Shown: positions 11,211 to 20,244, numbered from the stretch's first letter. The stretch is 64,000 bases of DNA from Pandoraea pulmonicola (GCF_000815105.2 NZ_CP010310.2:2790001-2854000); one strand, 5' to 3'. Numbers and translations: made by a program. The notes: generated by a model not told the origin, from the letters alone.

Positions 11211-12986
11211 ATGAAGCGCAAGTTACTGTCTGCCGCCTCGTACACGGGCCGCCTGCGTGTGCAGAATCTCGCCGTCGTCTTCGTGGTCGCCGTGCTGTGC
11301 TGCGCGCTCTTGACTTGGGCGTGGGGGACCTATCAGCGCACCAGCGACGCCGACGCCGCCCTCGATGCACTGCGCGCCACCTTGCTCGCCATGGAGAAGT
11401 CTTCGGCCGAGCGCGGCCCGGCCAATGCCGTACTGGGGGCCGATCTGCCACTCCCGAACGCGTCGGTCGTGGCGCTGCGCAACGCCCGCGAGGCGACCAA
11501 TGGCTGTTTGCAGGAACTGCTGTCAGCACTCTCGGACGACGGCTGCGAGCAGTGCAACCCCAGCTTGCGCGCCGTGGAGCGGGCCCGTCTGGATCTCGCC
11601 GCCGCGAGCGCCAACGTCGATCTGCTGGTGCAACGCCCGCGCGAGATGCGCAGCGACGCGGCGGTTCGCGACGCCGTCGACCGCATGGTGCGCGTCATCG
11701 CCGACTTCGTGCCCGTGGCCGTGTCGCGCATCGACGTGGTCGCGCGCGGTGCGCCCGACGCACTTCACTACGTCATCCTTGCCCGCCTGGCCGCCGATCT
11801 GCGCGAATATGCCGGACAACTCGGCTCGCACTTCACCGCCACGCTGACCACCGGCCGGCCGCTGACCGAGGCGGACCAGCGCGTCATCGACAGAACGCTC
11901 GGGCGCATCGATCAGTTGCGCGAGATGATCGCCGCCCATTTGGTCGAGCCGCCCGATCTCGGCCCGCAGGCGCTCGCTCCTCTCAATACGCGATACTTCG
12001 CGGCCGGGCTGCACTACGTGGCGACGGTGCGCACGCTTGCCAGTCAGCCGCGGCGGGCGCCGCTCACGACCGCCGAGTTCGCGAACCAATACGTGCCGAC
12101 GATGCGCGCCATCACGGATTTTCGCGACAGCATGCTCGGGCTCGCCAAGCGCAAGGTCGAGGCGCAGCGCGAACGGGCGTTGCGCATGCTGATCCTGACG
12201 GCCGTGGTCGAAGCCACGCTGGTGCTGGTCATCTTCATGGTATTGCGCAACTTCCGGCGCAGCGTCGTCCAACCGTTCGAGGCCGCGGTGCGGTTCGTCG
12301 ATTCGCTGGCGCAAGGCGATCTGGACGCACCGCTGCCGGACGAGCGCACCCCACCGCGCCGGCCGCAGGTGCGCGCCGTGTTCGACGCGTTGCGCGTACT
12401 GCGCCTGAATGCCGTCGAGTTGGTCCAACTGCGCCGCGAGCGTGCCCGGTTGCATGGCGAGCTCGAAATGAGCGCCGACACGGATCCGCTCACGCGTCTG
12501 ATGAACTGGCGAGCGTTCGAGCGTCAGGCGCAGGCGCTTTCCGCGATCCCGTCGCAAGGGCAAGTCGCGCTGATCAAGTTCGACATCGACGACTTCACGC
12601 AAATCAATGCGACGTGGGGGCACCGCGTCGGCGACGACGTGTTGCGTCGTGTCGGCGCGGTATGCCTGAACACGTGCCAGCCGGGCGATGTGCTCGCCCG
12701 TTTGGGCGCCGATGGCTTCATCATTCTGGCGCGCGTGCTCGATGACTCGCGTGCGCAGCAATTCGCGGAACTGCTGCGCGGACGAATCGAGGCCACCGCA
12801 TTACCGCTGCCGAATGGTGGGTACCTGTCATTGACGGCGAGTTTCGGTATCGCGATGGCGTGTCCTCAAACCGGCCGTACGGTCGCCGATGCCGCGAATG
12901 ATCCGGTGGACGTCTCGGCATTGCTCAGTCAGGCGGAGCGCCAGTTGCACGCCGCACGACAGGCGCAGCGTCACGCCGTCGATTGA
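11211..12986 (+). CDS. Membrane protein with degenerate GGDEF domain
   Basis: A 591-residue protein. Transmembrane segment 1 is at about 17-41 (NLAVVFVVAVLCCALLTWAW), followed by a ~280-residue helical periplasmic sensor region. Transmembrane segment 2 is near 328-345 (MLILTAVVEATLVLVIFMVL), followed by a HAMP-like stretch (VRFVDSLAQGDLDAPLPDE). The C-terminal GGDEF domain starts at DTDPLTRLMNWRAFERQ. The signature that should read GG(D/E)EF is LGADGFI, so the second glycine and the acidic active-site residue are lost. Diguanylate cyclase activity is therefore unlikely and a binding or scaffold role is more plausible. I chose the ATG at 11211; in-frame starts at 11076 and 11160 would only add Arg-rich residues. 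Confidence 0.85.
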   Translation: MKRKLLSAASYTGRLRVQNLAVVFVVAVLCCALLTWAWGTYQRTSDADAALDALRATLLAMEKSSAERGPANAVLGADLPLPNASVVALRNAREATNGCLQELLSALSDDGCEQCNPSLRAVERARLDLAAASANVDLLVQRPREMRSDAAVRDAVDRMVRVIADFVPVAVSRIDVVARGAPDALHYVILARLAADLREYAGQLGSHFTATLTTGRPLTEADQRVIDRTLGRIDQLREMIAAHLVEPPDLGPQALAPLNTRYFAAGLHYVATVRTLASQPRRAPLTTAEFANQYVPTMRAITDFRDSMLGLAKRKVEAQRERALRMLILTAVVEATLVLVIFMVLRNFRRSVVQPFEAAVRFVDSLAQGDLDAPLPDERTPPRRPQVRAVFDALRVLRLNAVELVQLRRERARLHGELEMSADTDPLTRLMNWRAFERQAQALSAIPSQGQVALIKFDIDDFTQINATWGHRVGDDVLRRVGAVCLNTCQPGDVLARLGADGFIILARVLDDSRAQQFAELLRGRIEATALPLPNGGYLSLTASFGIAMACPQTGRTVADAANDPVDVSALLSQAERQLHAARQAQRHAVD

Positions 12987-13017
12987 GCGTTCGCCGGCCA
13001 TCGTCGAGCACCACGGA

Positions 13018-14493
13018 TCAGGGCCAGCGCGGCGTGGCAGTGCCCAATGCCATGGCCGGCAGCGCCCAGTCGACCGGGGTCCCGGCGATGGACATCGGCG
13101 CCGCCACGCGGCGCACCGGTCCCCAGGAAGTGTCTTCGATCCGTGCGGCGAGGTCGCTGATGGTCTCGGGCGAGAGCGGCGCGGGTGCGGGGTCGGCGGT
13201 GCGGTGGGTCACCAGGAGGTGAGCGGTCCGCGCCAGCGACGCACGCACCGTCGCTCCGACGCCTCGTGTCTGTCGAAGTGCCAGCGCCTGCACGGCGGCT
13301 GCCGCCATCAAATACCCCGTCGCGTAGTCGATGCCCTGGCCCGGGAGCGGCACAGGACGCTCTGCGTTGGCCGCGCGCATACCGGCATCGGCGATGCCCG
13401 CGCTCATCTGCACCAGACTGTCGAAGCCGCGACGCGCCTGCCACGGGCCTTGCCAGCCATAGGCATCCAGCGAGATGTCGATGAGGGCGGGATTGCGTTC
13501 GCGCCGCCACGCGGCACCCAGACCGAGGCGCTCGAGCGCGCCCGGCCGATAGCCGTGCACGACGATGTCCGCGTCTCGAAGTAGCGCTTCGAGCGCCGTG
13601 CGACCTTCCGCCTGTTTCAGATCGAGACGCGCACAGCGTTTGCCCAGGACGACTTCCGGTACGGTGCCGGGCTCATCCCAATCGGGCGGATCGATGCGCA
13701 GCACCTGCGCACCGAAGCCTGCCAGAAACCGCGTTGCCGTCGGTCCGGCGAGGATGCGTGTGAGGTCGAGCACGCGAATGCCGCCGAGCGGACGCGCCGG
13801 CATCGGCCGCCAGTCGACGGCGCCGCGTCGCATCCCGGCCGGTCCAACGTCGAACGTCTCCCAATGAAGCAGGGGTGCGCCCCCCACCGCAATGCCTTGA
13901 GGATGGGCATCCCATTGTGCGAGCGTGCGCATCGCGGCAGCGCATCCGCCGCGCTCGACGACGGCGGCCTCCAACGCATCGACCTGCCACGTGGCGACCG
14001 CGCGCGTGAGCGCATCGCGTTCGGCATTCACGCCCAGCACCGAGAGCGCGGCGGCGCGGTGGTGAGGCGCGTTCGTATGCAGGCGAATCCATCCGTCGGC
14101 CGCGCGGTAGTCGCCCGCGATCGGATCCCACATCGGCGGCGACGACCAGCCCTGCGCCCGCAAGGTGGTCTGGAACCAGAATGACGCGAGTCGTCGGTCG
14201 ACATTCACGTCGGCCGTCGCAGCGCGATCCGAGAGGCCGTAGTCGCCGTCGACACCGCTCGCAAGCCCCGCGATGCCAAGCGTCGCGCAGGCGATGGCAG
14301 CCGTGGCGAAATCCGTATAGGGAAAGGCGCACGGCAAGGCGCCGTGTCCGCTGATCGTCAGCCGGGGCGGTGCAGCATTGGCGGGGTTGACAGCATTGAC
14401 GGCGTGGCGCATCGCTTGCAGATAAGGTGCGACGAAGCCGGGGTCTTCGGTGAGCGGGACGGTGTCGGGCCGCGGGGAAACATCGAAAGGCAT
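13018..14493 (-). CDS. CaiB/BaiF family CoA-transferase
   Basis: A 491-residue family III CoA-transferase that moves CoA between carboxylic acids. The C-terminal half holds the family core: RPLGGIRVLDLTRILAGPTA, RIDPPDWDEPGTVPEVV, KRCARLDLKQAEGR and ADIVVHGYRPGALERLG. The usual catalytic Asp region is replaced by the variant RRGFDSLVQMSAGI. The N-terminal ~240 residues form a second, divergent CaiB-like half. The start at 14493 is supported by GAGG eight bases upstream; a longer frame to 14559 lacks this. Divergent from the citrate-synthase-like gene across a 19-bp palindrome, which suggests a shared pathway for an unidentified acid. Confidence 0.88.
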   Translation of the reverse strand: MPFDVSPRPDTVPLTEDPGFVAPYLQAMRHAVNAVNPANAAPPRLTISGHGALPCAFPYTDFATAAIACATLGIAGLASGVDGDYGLSDRAATADVNVDRRLASFWFQTTLRAQGWSSPPMWDPIAGDYRAADGWIRLHTNAPHHRAAALSVLGVNAERDALTRAVATWQVDALEAAVVERGGCAAAMRTLAQWDAHPQGIAVGGAPLLHWETFDVGPAGMRRGAVDWRPMPARPLGGIRVLDLTRILAGPTATRFLAGFGAQVLRIDPPDWDEPGTVPEVVLGKRCARLDLKQAEGRTALEALLRDADIVVHGYRPGALERLGLGAAWRRERNPALIDISLDAYGWQGPWQARRGFDSLVQMSAGIADAGMRAANAERPVPLPGQGIDYATGYLMAAAAVQALALRQTRGVGATVRASLARTAHLLVTHRTADPAPAPLSPETISDLAARIEDTSWGPVRRVAAPMSIAGTPVDWALPAMALGTATPRWP

Positions 14494-14591
14494 GGGAAGT
14501 CCTCGAACGAATCGATACGTGGCATCGCAATGAGTCGCGATGCAAGACTGCCGGCGCACTGAAGCTTATGCCGATGGATTTTATTGTCAAT

Positions 14592-14610
14592 ATTGATTAA
14601 CTTAATCAAT
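14592..14610. promoter_or_regulatory. 19-bp perfect palindrome between divergent CoA-transferase and citrate synthase-like genes
   Basis: ATTGATTAACTTAATCAAT has 9-bp perfect arms around a central C. It is AT-rich in a GC-rich neighbourhood and lies 99 bp from one start codon and 45 bp from the other. This is the expected position for an operator controlling both genes. The MerR-like head of the downstream protein is one candidate binder. Confidence 0.6.
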
Positions 14611-14654
14611 CTGTTGCCACGCCGCGAGCCGCGCCAAGCGCTTCGTCACCCGCC

Positions 14655-15848
14655 ATGACGCAATACTTCACCGCTGCACAGGCCGCCGAGCGTCTCGGCG
14701 TCTCGCTGCCAACGCTCTATGCCTACGTGAGCCGAGGCCTGCTTCACGCCGAGCCGGGCAAGACGCATCGGGAACGCCGCTACCGCGTGGCGGATGTCGA
14801 GCGCCTGGCCGTCCAGCGCACGCGGGGGCGCAAGCCCAAGGAAGTGGCCAAGGCCGCGCTCGACTGGGGCGTGCCCGTGCTCGAGTCGTCCATCACGCTG
14901 ATCGAAGACGGACGCTGCTATTACCGGGGACGCGATGCGCTGACGATGGCCGAGTCGGCGTCGGTGGAGACGGCGGCGGCGTGGCTTTGGCAATGCGACG
15001 AGGTGTCGGCCTTTTCGGGGGATGACCGCAAGCGTCTGGCATCCGAGTGGCCGGTGTTGCTGCTCGAACGGTTTCGCGACCGACGCGCGGAAGAGGCCTT
15101 GCTGCCGTCGTTCACCGTCGTGACGGACGATGCGCCGACGGCGATCTGGCAACGCGACCCGGTGCGAGTCGCGCAAGGCAGTGCCGCGCTCCTGCGTCTG
15201 ATGACGGCATGCCTGCTCGGCACACGGCCCAGCGACGCCCCCATTCACGAACAGTGCGCTCGCGCGTGGGGCGTGAGAGATGGGCAAGGGGCCGATCTCA
15301 TCCGCATGGCGCTCGTGCTGTGCGCCGACCATGAACTGAATGCGTCGAGCTTCACGGCGCGCTGTGTGGCTTCGACCGGTGCGAGTTTGCGCGCCGCGGT
15401 GATTGCGGGACTGGCGGCATTGACCGGCGGCCGCCATGGTGGCACCACCGCGCGCAACGAAGCGATGTGGGAGGAGATCGGCGAGACGGATATCGTGGCT
15501 CGCATGCGCGATCGGTTGGCGCGTGGCGAGAAACTGCCCGGGTTCGGACATCATCTGTATCCGGCCGGAGACGTGCGTGCGAGTGCGATGCTGGCGCGCG
15601 TGCTGCCGGCGCATCCGGCGTGGCAGACGATGATCGACGCGGCCGAAGCGCTTGTCGGCCAGCGTCCGTCGCTCGACTTCGCGCTCGTCGCGGTGCGACG
15701 CCACCTGAATCTCCCGTTGGGCGCCGCATTCGGTCTGTTCGCGCTGGGCCGGACCATCGGATGGATTGCCCATGCGCGCGAACAACGCGAAAGCACGCAA
15801 CTGATCCGGCCGAGAGCCGCCTACATCGGGGAGCGTCCGTCCACGTAG
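14655..15848 (+). CDS. Citrate synthase-like protein with N-terminal MerR-type helix-turn-helix
   Basis: A 397-residue fusion. Residues 1-55 form a MerR-like DNA-binding head (FTAAQAAERLGVSLPTLYAY, then RERRYRVADVERLA). The rest is a citrate synthase fold with the active-site His segment LPGFGHHLYPAGDVRA and the Asp-bearing RPSLDFALVAVRRHL. The family condenses acetyl- or propionyl-CoA with a keto acid. In this HTH-citrate synthase subfamily the substrate is not established and a regulatory role is possible. The neighbouring CaiB-type CoA-transferase points to one pathway. The stop lies inside a hairpin shared with the convergent PepSY gene. Confidence 0.87.
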   Translation: MTQYFTAAQAAERLGVSLPTLYAYVSRGLLHAEPGKTHRERRYRVADVERLAVQRTRGRKPKEVAKAALDWGVPVLESSITLIEDGRCYYRGRDALTMAESASVETAAAWLWQCDEVSAFSGDDRKRLASEWPVLLLERFRDRRAEEALLPSFTVVTDDAPTAIWQRDPVRVAQGSAALLRLMTACLLGTRPSDAPIHEQCARAWGVRDGQGADLIRMALVLCADHELNASSFTARCVASTGASLRAAVIAGLAALTGGRHGGTTARNEAMWEEIGETDIVARMRDRLARGEKLPGFGHHLYPAGDVRASAMLARVLPAHPAWQTMIDAAEALVGQRPSLDFALVAVRRHLNLPLGAAFGLFALGRTIGWIAHAREQRESTQLIRPRAAYIGERPST

Positions 15849-15877
15849 GCGGGACGCGGCAGCCCGCCTTCGTGGAC
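15839..15877. terminator. Bidirectional terminator-like hairpin between convergent genes
   Basis: Arms 15839-15853 and 15863-15877 pair over 15 bp with one mismatch (GTCCACG(T/A)AGGCGGG). They overlap the stop codon of the citrate synthase-like gene and end 3 bases before the PepSY stop. No U-tract follows on either side. Confidence 0.5.
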
Positions 15878-15879
15878 GG

Positions 15880-17439
15880 TCAGGCGCGGGAACGCCTTCC
15901 GAAGGCGATGCGATCTCCCGCCCAGACCAGCAGCATGCTTGCCCCCATCAACGGGAAAACACAGCCAAGCGCGATCATGCCGGCGAGCCAGCCGCGCATC
16001 GGCGGCTGCGCCGGCGCACGTGCGGGCGCCCCGAGCGAGCGCGCCGGACGGCGAATCCACCACATTGCCGCTCCTGTAGCCGCCATCGCGAAGAGCCCCA
16101 TCGAAATGAGGGCGCACAACCACTGGTTCGCCGTGCCAAAGTACTTGCCCATGTGCAGCGACGTGCCGTACGAGATCGCCTGTGCCACGGGTCCGTAGGC
16201 ATCGTAATCGATATCGAGGAGCACCTTGCCGCTGTACTGATCGATGTGCAAGGTGCGCTCGTCGCGCGGATCTGCCGGGAAATACGACACGGTGTACACG
16301 CCGTCAGGACGCGACGGGACTACCAGGCTGTAGCCGCTGCGCACACCGAGGGTCGCGGCGATCGCCATGACGCGGTCGATGGGCAACGCGCCTTCCGCGC
16401 GCAGACGCTCGGGCGTCATGCCGGCGCCGTTGGCCATGCCCCCATGTCCGGCATGCTCGGCGTGCTCCTGGCCCCCAGGCGATTCCTTGCCATGCACACC
16501 ACCGTGCGCGGGAGACGTGTGCGTCATTCCCGGCATATCGGCCATGCCAGCCGCGGCGACAGCGGCGCCCGCGGGAGGCGTCGACACCGGCACCGTCGTG
16601 TTGCCGACGGCCCACGGAATCTGTGCGACGGGCAGGTCGTCCATCTTCATCGCCTTGGTGGGAATCTGCGAGCGGACCGGGGCTTCCCCCCAGGCGCCGG
16701 GCGGTGAACCCATGCCGGCCTGCGTGGCGAGGGCCTTGAACTGCTTGCCCCAGGAGCCCGACCACGGCAGACCCGTGAGCACGAAGGCGAGACCACCCGC
16801 CGCGAGCCACAGGCCTGCCACGCTGTGCAGATTGCGCAGCAGCGGACGGCCGCGCAGCTGCAGACGGGGTCGCAGCGCGTTGGCCCACGTGGCGCCGCCG
16901 CGCGGCCACCACAGGGCGAGGCCCGTGGCGAGCATCACGAGTGTCCAGCATCCGGCCAGTTCCATGAGCAACGCCCCCGGTTTGCCGAGCAGGAGTGCGC
17001 GATGCAGCTCTCGCACCTGTTTCATGAATCGGTGCTCGACGCTCAGGGTGCCCAGCACGACACCGGTATAGGGATTGACGTAGACGCTTTCGCGCTCGCC
17101 GCCGGGCAGACGAAAGATGAATTCGGCGCTGCGTGCCGGGTCGCGATCGACCTCGACCGAACTGATCTGTGCGCCCGCGGGCAGCGACGCGGCGGCGCGC
17201 TCCATCAGCGTCTGTTCATTCAGCCTCGGTGCGTTGGACGCGGCCACGACCATGCGATCGTGATACAGCCAAGGTTCGATTTGTGGCTGGAAGACGTAGA
17301 GCGTGCCGGTGATGGCGAGCACCATGAGCCACGGCATGACGAACAGGCCTGCATAGAAGTGCCAGCGCCAGAGGGTTCGGTACTGACCGGCAGCCGTGGC
17401 CGGTTGCGCTTCGCGCGCCTGGGAAATGGGGATCTGCAT
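15880..17439 (-). CDS. PepSY-associated transmembrane protein with His/Met-rich periplasmic loop
   Basis: A 519-residue inner-membrane protein of the PepSY_TM group, often found next to TonB receptors and linked to metal or siderophore uptake. The first span is in WRWHFYAGLFVMPWLMVLAI, and further spans are near residues 160-180, 200-225, 445-465 and 490-510. Two PepSY segments can be seen (residues ~60-110 and ~330-400, the latter with DERTLHIDQYSGKVLLDIDY). Between them, residues ~290-340 are rich in His, Met and Gly (MADMPGMTHTS, GQEHAEHAGHGGM), a likely metal-binding loop. I start it at MQIPISQ rather than 41 residues upstream because the extra residues are basic and non-conserved looking. 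Confidence 0.88.
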   Translation of the reverse strand: MQIPISQAREAQPATAAGQYRTLWRWHFYAGLFVMPWLMVLAITGTLYVFQPQIEPWLYHDRMVVAASNAPRLNEQTLMERAAASLPAGAQISSVEVDRDPARSAEFIFRLPGGERESVYVNPYTGVVLGTLSVEHRFMKQVRELHRALLLGKPGALLMELAGCWTLVMLATGLALWWPRGGATWANALRPRLQLRGRPLLRNLHSVAGLWLAAGGLAFVLTGLPWSGSWGKQFKALATQAGMGSPPGAWGEAPVRSQIPTKAMKMDDLPVAQIPWAVGNTTVPVSTPPAGAAVAAAGMADMPGMTHTSPAHGGVHGKESPGGQEHAEHAGHGGMANGAGMTPERLRAEGALPIDRVMAIAATLGVRSGYSLVVPSRPDGVYTVSYFPADPRDERTLHIDQYSGKVLLDIDYDAYGPVAQAISYGTSLHMGKYFGTANQWLCALISMGLFAMAATGAAMWWIRRPARSLGAPARAPAQPPMRGWLAGMIALGCVFPLMGASMLLVWAGDRIAFGRRSRA

Positions 17440-17620
17440 GAAGCGAGTTTTCCGTCTCTTTTTGCGGTTTTCGCGTTTCGTCGACGCGTTGCGAGCTTGC
17501 TCGTCGGCAAGCCGGCGCGTGGTCTGTGCAAAGGCGGGGAGGGGGCCGGGCACGACGCGCACGCGATGAATGAAGCGACGCCGTCACCACGGATGGTGCG
17601 GTATCGGACTGAACCGGAGA

Positions 17621-18049
17621 TCAGGAAAAGACTGGCGGCGCGCGCGCAGGCGGCGTGAGAGCAGGACGGGCAGGGGAGGGACGGACATTCGCCGCGGGTC
17701 CTGCGCGGGCGATCCATGCGAACGACACCGCCCCGGTCAGCATGGGCATTACCAGCGGTGGATGGGTCGCGAGCAATGAGCAGTAGCCGCAGGCGTCACC
17801 TTGGCTGTCGTGTGTCGCGTGCGTGGCGTGAGCACCGTCGGCAGCATCATGCGCGTGGGCCGTGGTGGCGGCCGACAGGGAAAGCGACGGCGTGGTGCCG
17901 TCGACCGAGCAGAACGCCACGTCCAACAGCCGGGCTCGCTCGGCGCGTTGCGCGATCAGCACCTGGCTGATCACCGGTGCGCAAAGCGCGAGCCACATGG
18001 CGGCGAGGCCGAGCCATGCGGTGAGGCGTTTGCGCGCGGTGAGAGACAT
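17621..18049 (-). CDS. DUF2946 family small membrane/periplasmic protein
   Basis: A 142-residue protein. The N-terminal hydrophobic segment (LTAWLGLAAMWLALCAPVIS) is followed by a His-rich stretch (ATTAHAHDAADGAHATHATH) and the family mark DACGYCSLLATHPPL, then a second hydrophobic segment. DUF2946 genes are commonly found beside PepSY proteins and TonB receptors in copper- or iron-responsive clusters. The start at MSLTARKR is chosen because upstream sequence is non-coding and includes the fecI-promoter relic. It is upstream of and co-directional with the PepSY gene. Confidence 0.85.
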   Translation of the reverse strand: MSLTARKRLTAWLGLAAMWLALCAPVISQVLIAQRAERARLLDVAFCSVDGTTPSLSLSAATTAHAHDAADGAHATHATHDSQGDACGYCSLLATHPPLVMPMLTGAVSFAWIARAGPAANVRPSPARPALTPPARAPPVFS

Positions 18050-18301
18050 ACAGCGGTATCGGATATCGGACGCCACGCGCGCGGCGCGGCGGGTGCATTG
18101 GGGAAAGATGGGAATGCTATCACGCGGTGCAGCGCGAATCCCACCGGGTTTTGCATATCGATAGTCATCGCCACGCCTGGCGTGATTTTGCGAGTGCGGT
18201 GCGGCAAATTGTCGCTGTGCGCAAACGCATGCCGCCGTCGCGGGCGGACGATGTTGCGAAGGTCGTCGGGAAATGGCCGCCGGCGGCTCGCGGTCGTCTG
18301 C
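18050..18301. other. Leader region upstream of DUF2946
   Basis: About 250 bases between the fecI relic and the DUF2946 start. No conserved coding frame is visible. If the relic promoter still works, this is its untranslated leader. Confidence 0.4.
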
Positions 18302-18488
18302 CCGAATCCCTTGAGGGCGTGTAGAGCTTGCCATCAATCGAGCGGCGCAAAACGCCCGGATGAAACGGCCCGGCTGGCGACGCGATGACAAAAGGAGAGG
18401 GAACGCACGGGAATCTGGGACCGAACGCGATGTTGAGGTGCCGAATGCAGTCATCAAATCAAATGATGACTGCTTATCATTTCATTTC
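18302..18488 (-). pseudogene. Relic copy of a fecI promoter region and first codons
   Basis: Reading leftwards, this ~187-bp stretch aligns almost base for base with 46382-46566: the Fur-box-like GAAATGATAA segment, the TCATCGCGTCGCCAGCCGG block, the GCCGCTCGATTG leader and an ATG (18334) followed by MASSTRPQGI versus MASAARPRGI at 46532. After about ten codons the similarity stops. It is therefore the 5' end of a FecI-type sigma factor gene whose body was lost, leaving a possible iron-regulated promoter pointing at the DUF2946/PepSY genes. Confidence 0.8.
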
Positions 18489-18507
18489 GAATTCAGGTCC
18501 GGGGAGC

Positions 18508-20244
18508 TCACCCTTCGGGGGGCACCACAGAAACTATGAGGTCGTAAGCCTGCGCGCTGGTATAGGTCACCATCAGATTACCAGCGTTATCCTCGTATAA
18601 CGTCGGGGAACAACGGTCGCTTATGTGATCTAAATCAGTCGTTGGCCCCCTGACGAACGTAGGCTGCGACCAATTCCATTCATTGTCTGCGTCGTACGTT
18701 AGGTACCAGATGGACGGGGCGTCTTTGCTATGGTACGCGACGTAAAGCGTATCGTCGCGAACGGCCGCAGAGGGAGAGTTGCGCATGGAAACGCCGGGGA
18801 CCTGCAATTGGGGCGACCAACTCTTCCCGTCCGACGTCGTCGTATACCAAAGGCTGGAGCCATCGGTACCTTGAAAAAACAGGTAAAGAACGTTGTTGAA
18901 AACAGCCATCGCGGGTGAACCATTCAGCTCAACGCCGGAGATGTTTGTGTCCTGAGACCAAGTCTTCCCATCGAACACGGTATACCAAAGCGTGTTCGCA
19001 GAACTTGTAATGTCGGAGCCCTGATGCGCCAGATACAGGTTTCCATTGAATACGGCCATCCCGGGGGATTCATTCAAATAAACATTGGGGATTAGGGTGT
19101 TCGTCGACCAGTTCGTCCCATCGTACGTCATGTGCCAAAGCGAGTAACCGATACTGGTTTTATGCGTCAGGTGCACCAACCCGTCGAAAACGGCCATCGC
19201 GGGGTAACCATTAAGGGATGCAGGAAGTGTTTGGGTCGTTTGCTTATCCCCATACACGACATTAAGTACCTGATTCCCGGTGCAGTCTGCATACGCTTGA
19301 ATCAAGTTCGAGTTGTAAATGACGGAGGCAACCGTCGGATCCATGGATGAAGGTACAGACTCGGAAGGCGCTACGGAACACTCGACGTCGAAACCGGACG
19401 CATCGGGATAGGCCACCATAAGATGGTTAGTGATGGTATCGAGGTACAACGCGGGGGAGCTCCCGTCGGCAATGGGGCGTTCCGAAGCTTGCCCCCCGAC
19501 GGTCGAGGGTGACGACCAATAACTTGGATCGCGTTCATCGCATGTTACGTAGCAGATGCTCGCATCATCGCGATTATGGTATGCCACGTAAAGCAGACCT
19601 TCGCGGACGGCCGCAGAGGGGGAGTTGGCCATGGAAACGCCGGGAACCTGCGATTTAGGCGACCAACTCTTCCCGTCCGACGTCGACGTGTACCAAAGGG
19701 TGGAGCCGTCAATACCTCGAAAAAACAGGTGAAGCGTGTTGGCAAAAACAACCATCGCGGGCGAACCATTCAGCTGAATGCCGGAGATGTTCTTGTCCTG
19801 CGACCAGCCCCTGCCGTTAGTAACGGTATACCAAAGCGTGTTCGCAGTGCCTGTAGTGTCGGAGCCCTGATGCGCCACATACAGGTTTCCATCAAATACG
19901 GCCATCCCCGGAGATTCATTCAAGGAAACATTGGGGACCTGGGTGTCTCCCGACCAGTTCGTCCCATCGAATGTCATGTACCAAAGCGAGTGATCGGTAC
20001 CCGATGTCTGATGTGTTAGATACACCACCCCGTTGTAAATGGCCATCGCGGGATGACCATTAAGGAACGCAGAGAGTGTGGGGGGCAGGTGATCCGGGTC
20101 TTCATTTCCATAATCGACATCAAGCTGTTTATTCCCGGAGCGGTCCGCATACGCCAAGATGTAGAATTTCGGGACGTACGAAATGGCAGCATAAGTCAGA
20201 TCTACGGACTGATCTATGGATGCAGTTTGATCATTCTTTGGCAT
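18508..20244 (-). CDS. Tandemly duplicated beta-propeller (PLL/tectonin-like) protein
   Basis: A 578-residue protein with no signal peptide (MPKNDQTASIDQSVDLTYAA). It consists of two similar ~280-residue halves. Each has the same order of short repeats: PAMA(I/V)(Y/F)(N/D)G, YDGTNWS or FDGTNWS, LNESPGMAVF(D/N)GNLY, LNGSPAM(V/A)VF, then SDGKSWSP and NSPSAAVR. The alternating SLWY and NGSP motifs are typical of propeller lectins and exo-sialidase-like folds. A GAGGA sequence lies before the start. The gene is less GC-rich than its neighbours and sits between a relic and a long non-coding gap, which suggests acquisition. Carbohydrate binding is plausible but unproven, and no family is recognised with certainty. 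Confidence 0.75.
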   Translation of the reverse strand: MPKNDQTASIDQSVDLTYAAISYVPKFYILAYADRSGNKQLDVDYGNEDPDHLPPTLSAFLNGHPAMAIYNGVVYLTHQTSGTDHSLWYMTFDGTNWSGDTQVPNVSLNESPGMAVFDGNLYVAHQGSDTTGTANTLWYTVTNGRGWSQDKNISGIQLNGSPAMVVFANTLHLFFRGIDGSTLWYTSTSDGKSWSPKSQVPGVSMANSPSAAVREGLLYVAYHNRDDASICYVTCDERDPSYWSSPSTVGGQASERPIADGSSPALYLDTITNHLMVAYPDASGFDVECSVAPSESVPSSMDPTVASVIYNSNLIQAYADCTGNQVLNVVYGDKQTTQTLPASLNGYPAMAVFDGLVHLTHKTSIGYSLWHMTYDGTNWSTNTLIPNVYLNESPGMAVFNGNLYLAHQGSDITSSANTLWYTVFDGKTWSQDTNISGVELNGSPAMAVFNNVLYLFFQGTDGSSLWYTTTSDGKSWSPQLQVPGVSMRNSPSAAVRDDTLYVAYHSKDAPSIWYLTYDADNEWNWSQPTFVRGPTTDLDHISDRCSPTLYEDNAGNLMVTYTSAQAYDLIVSVVPPEG

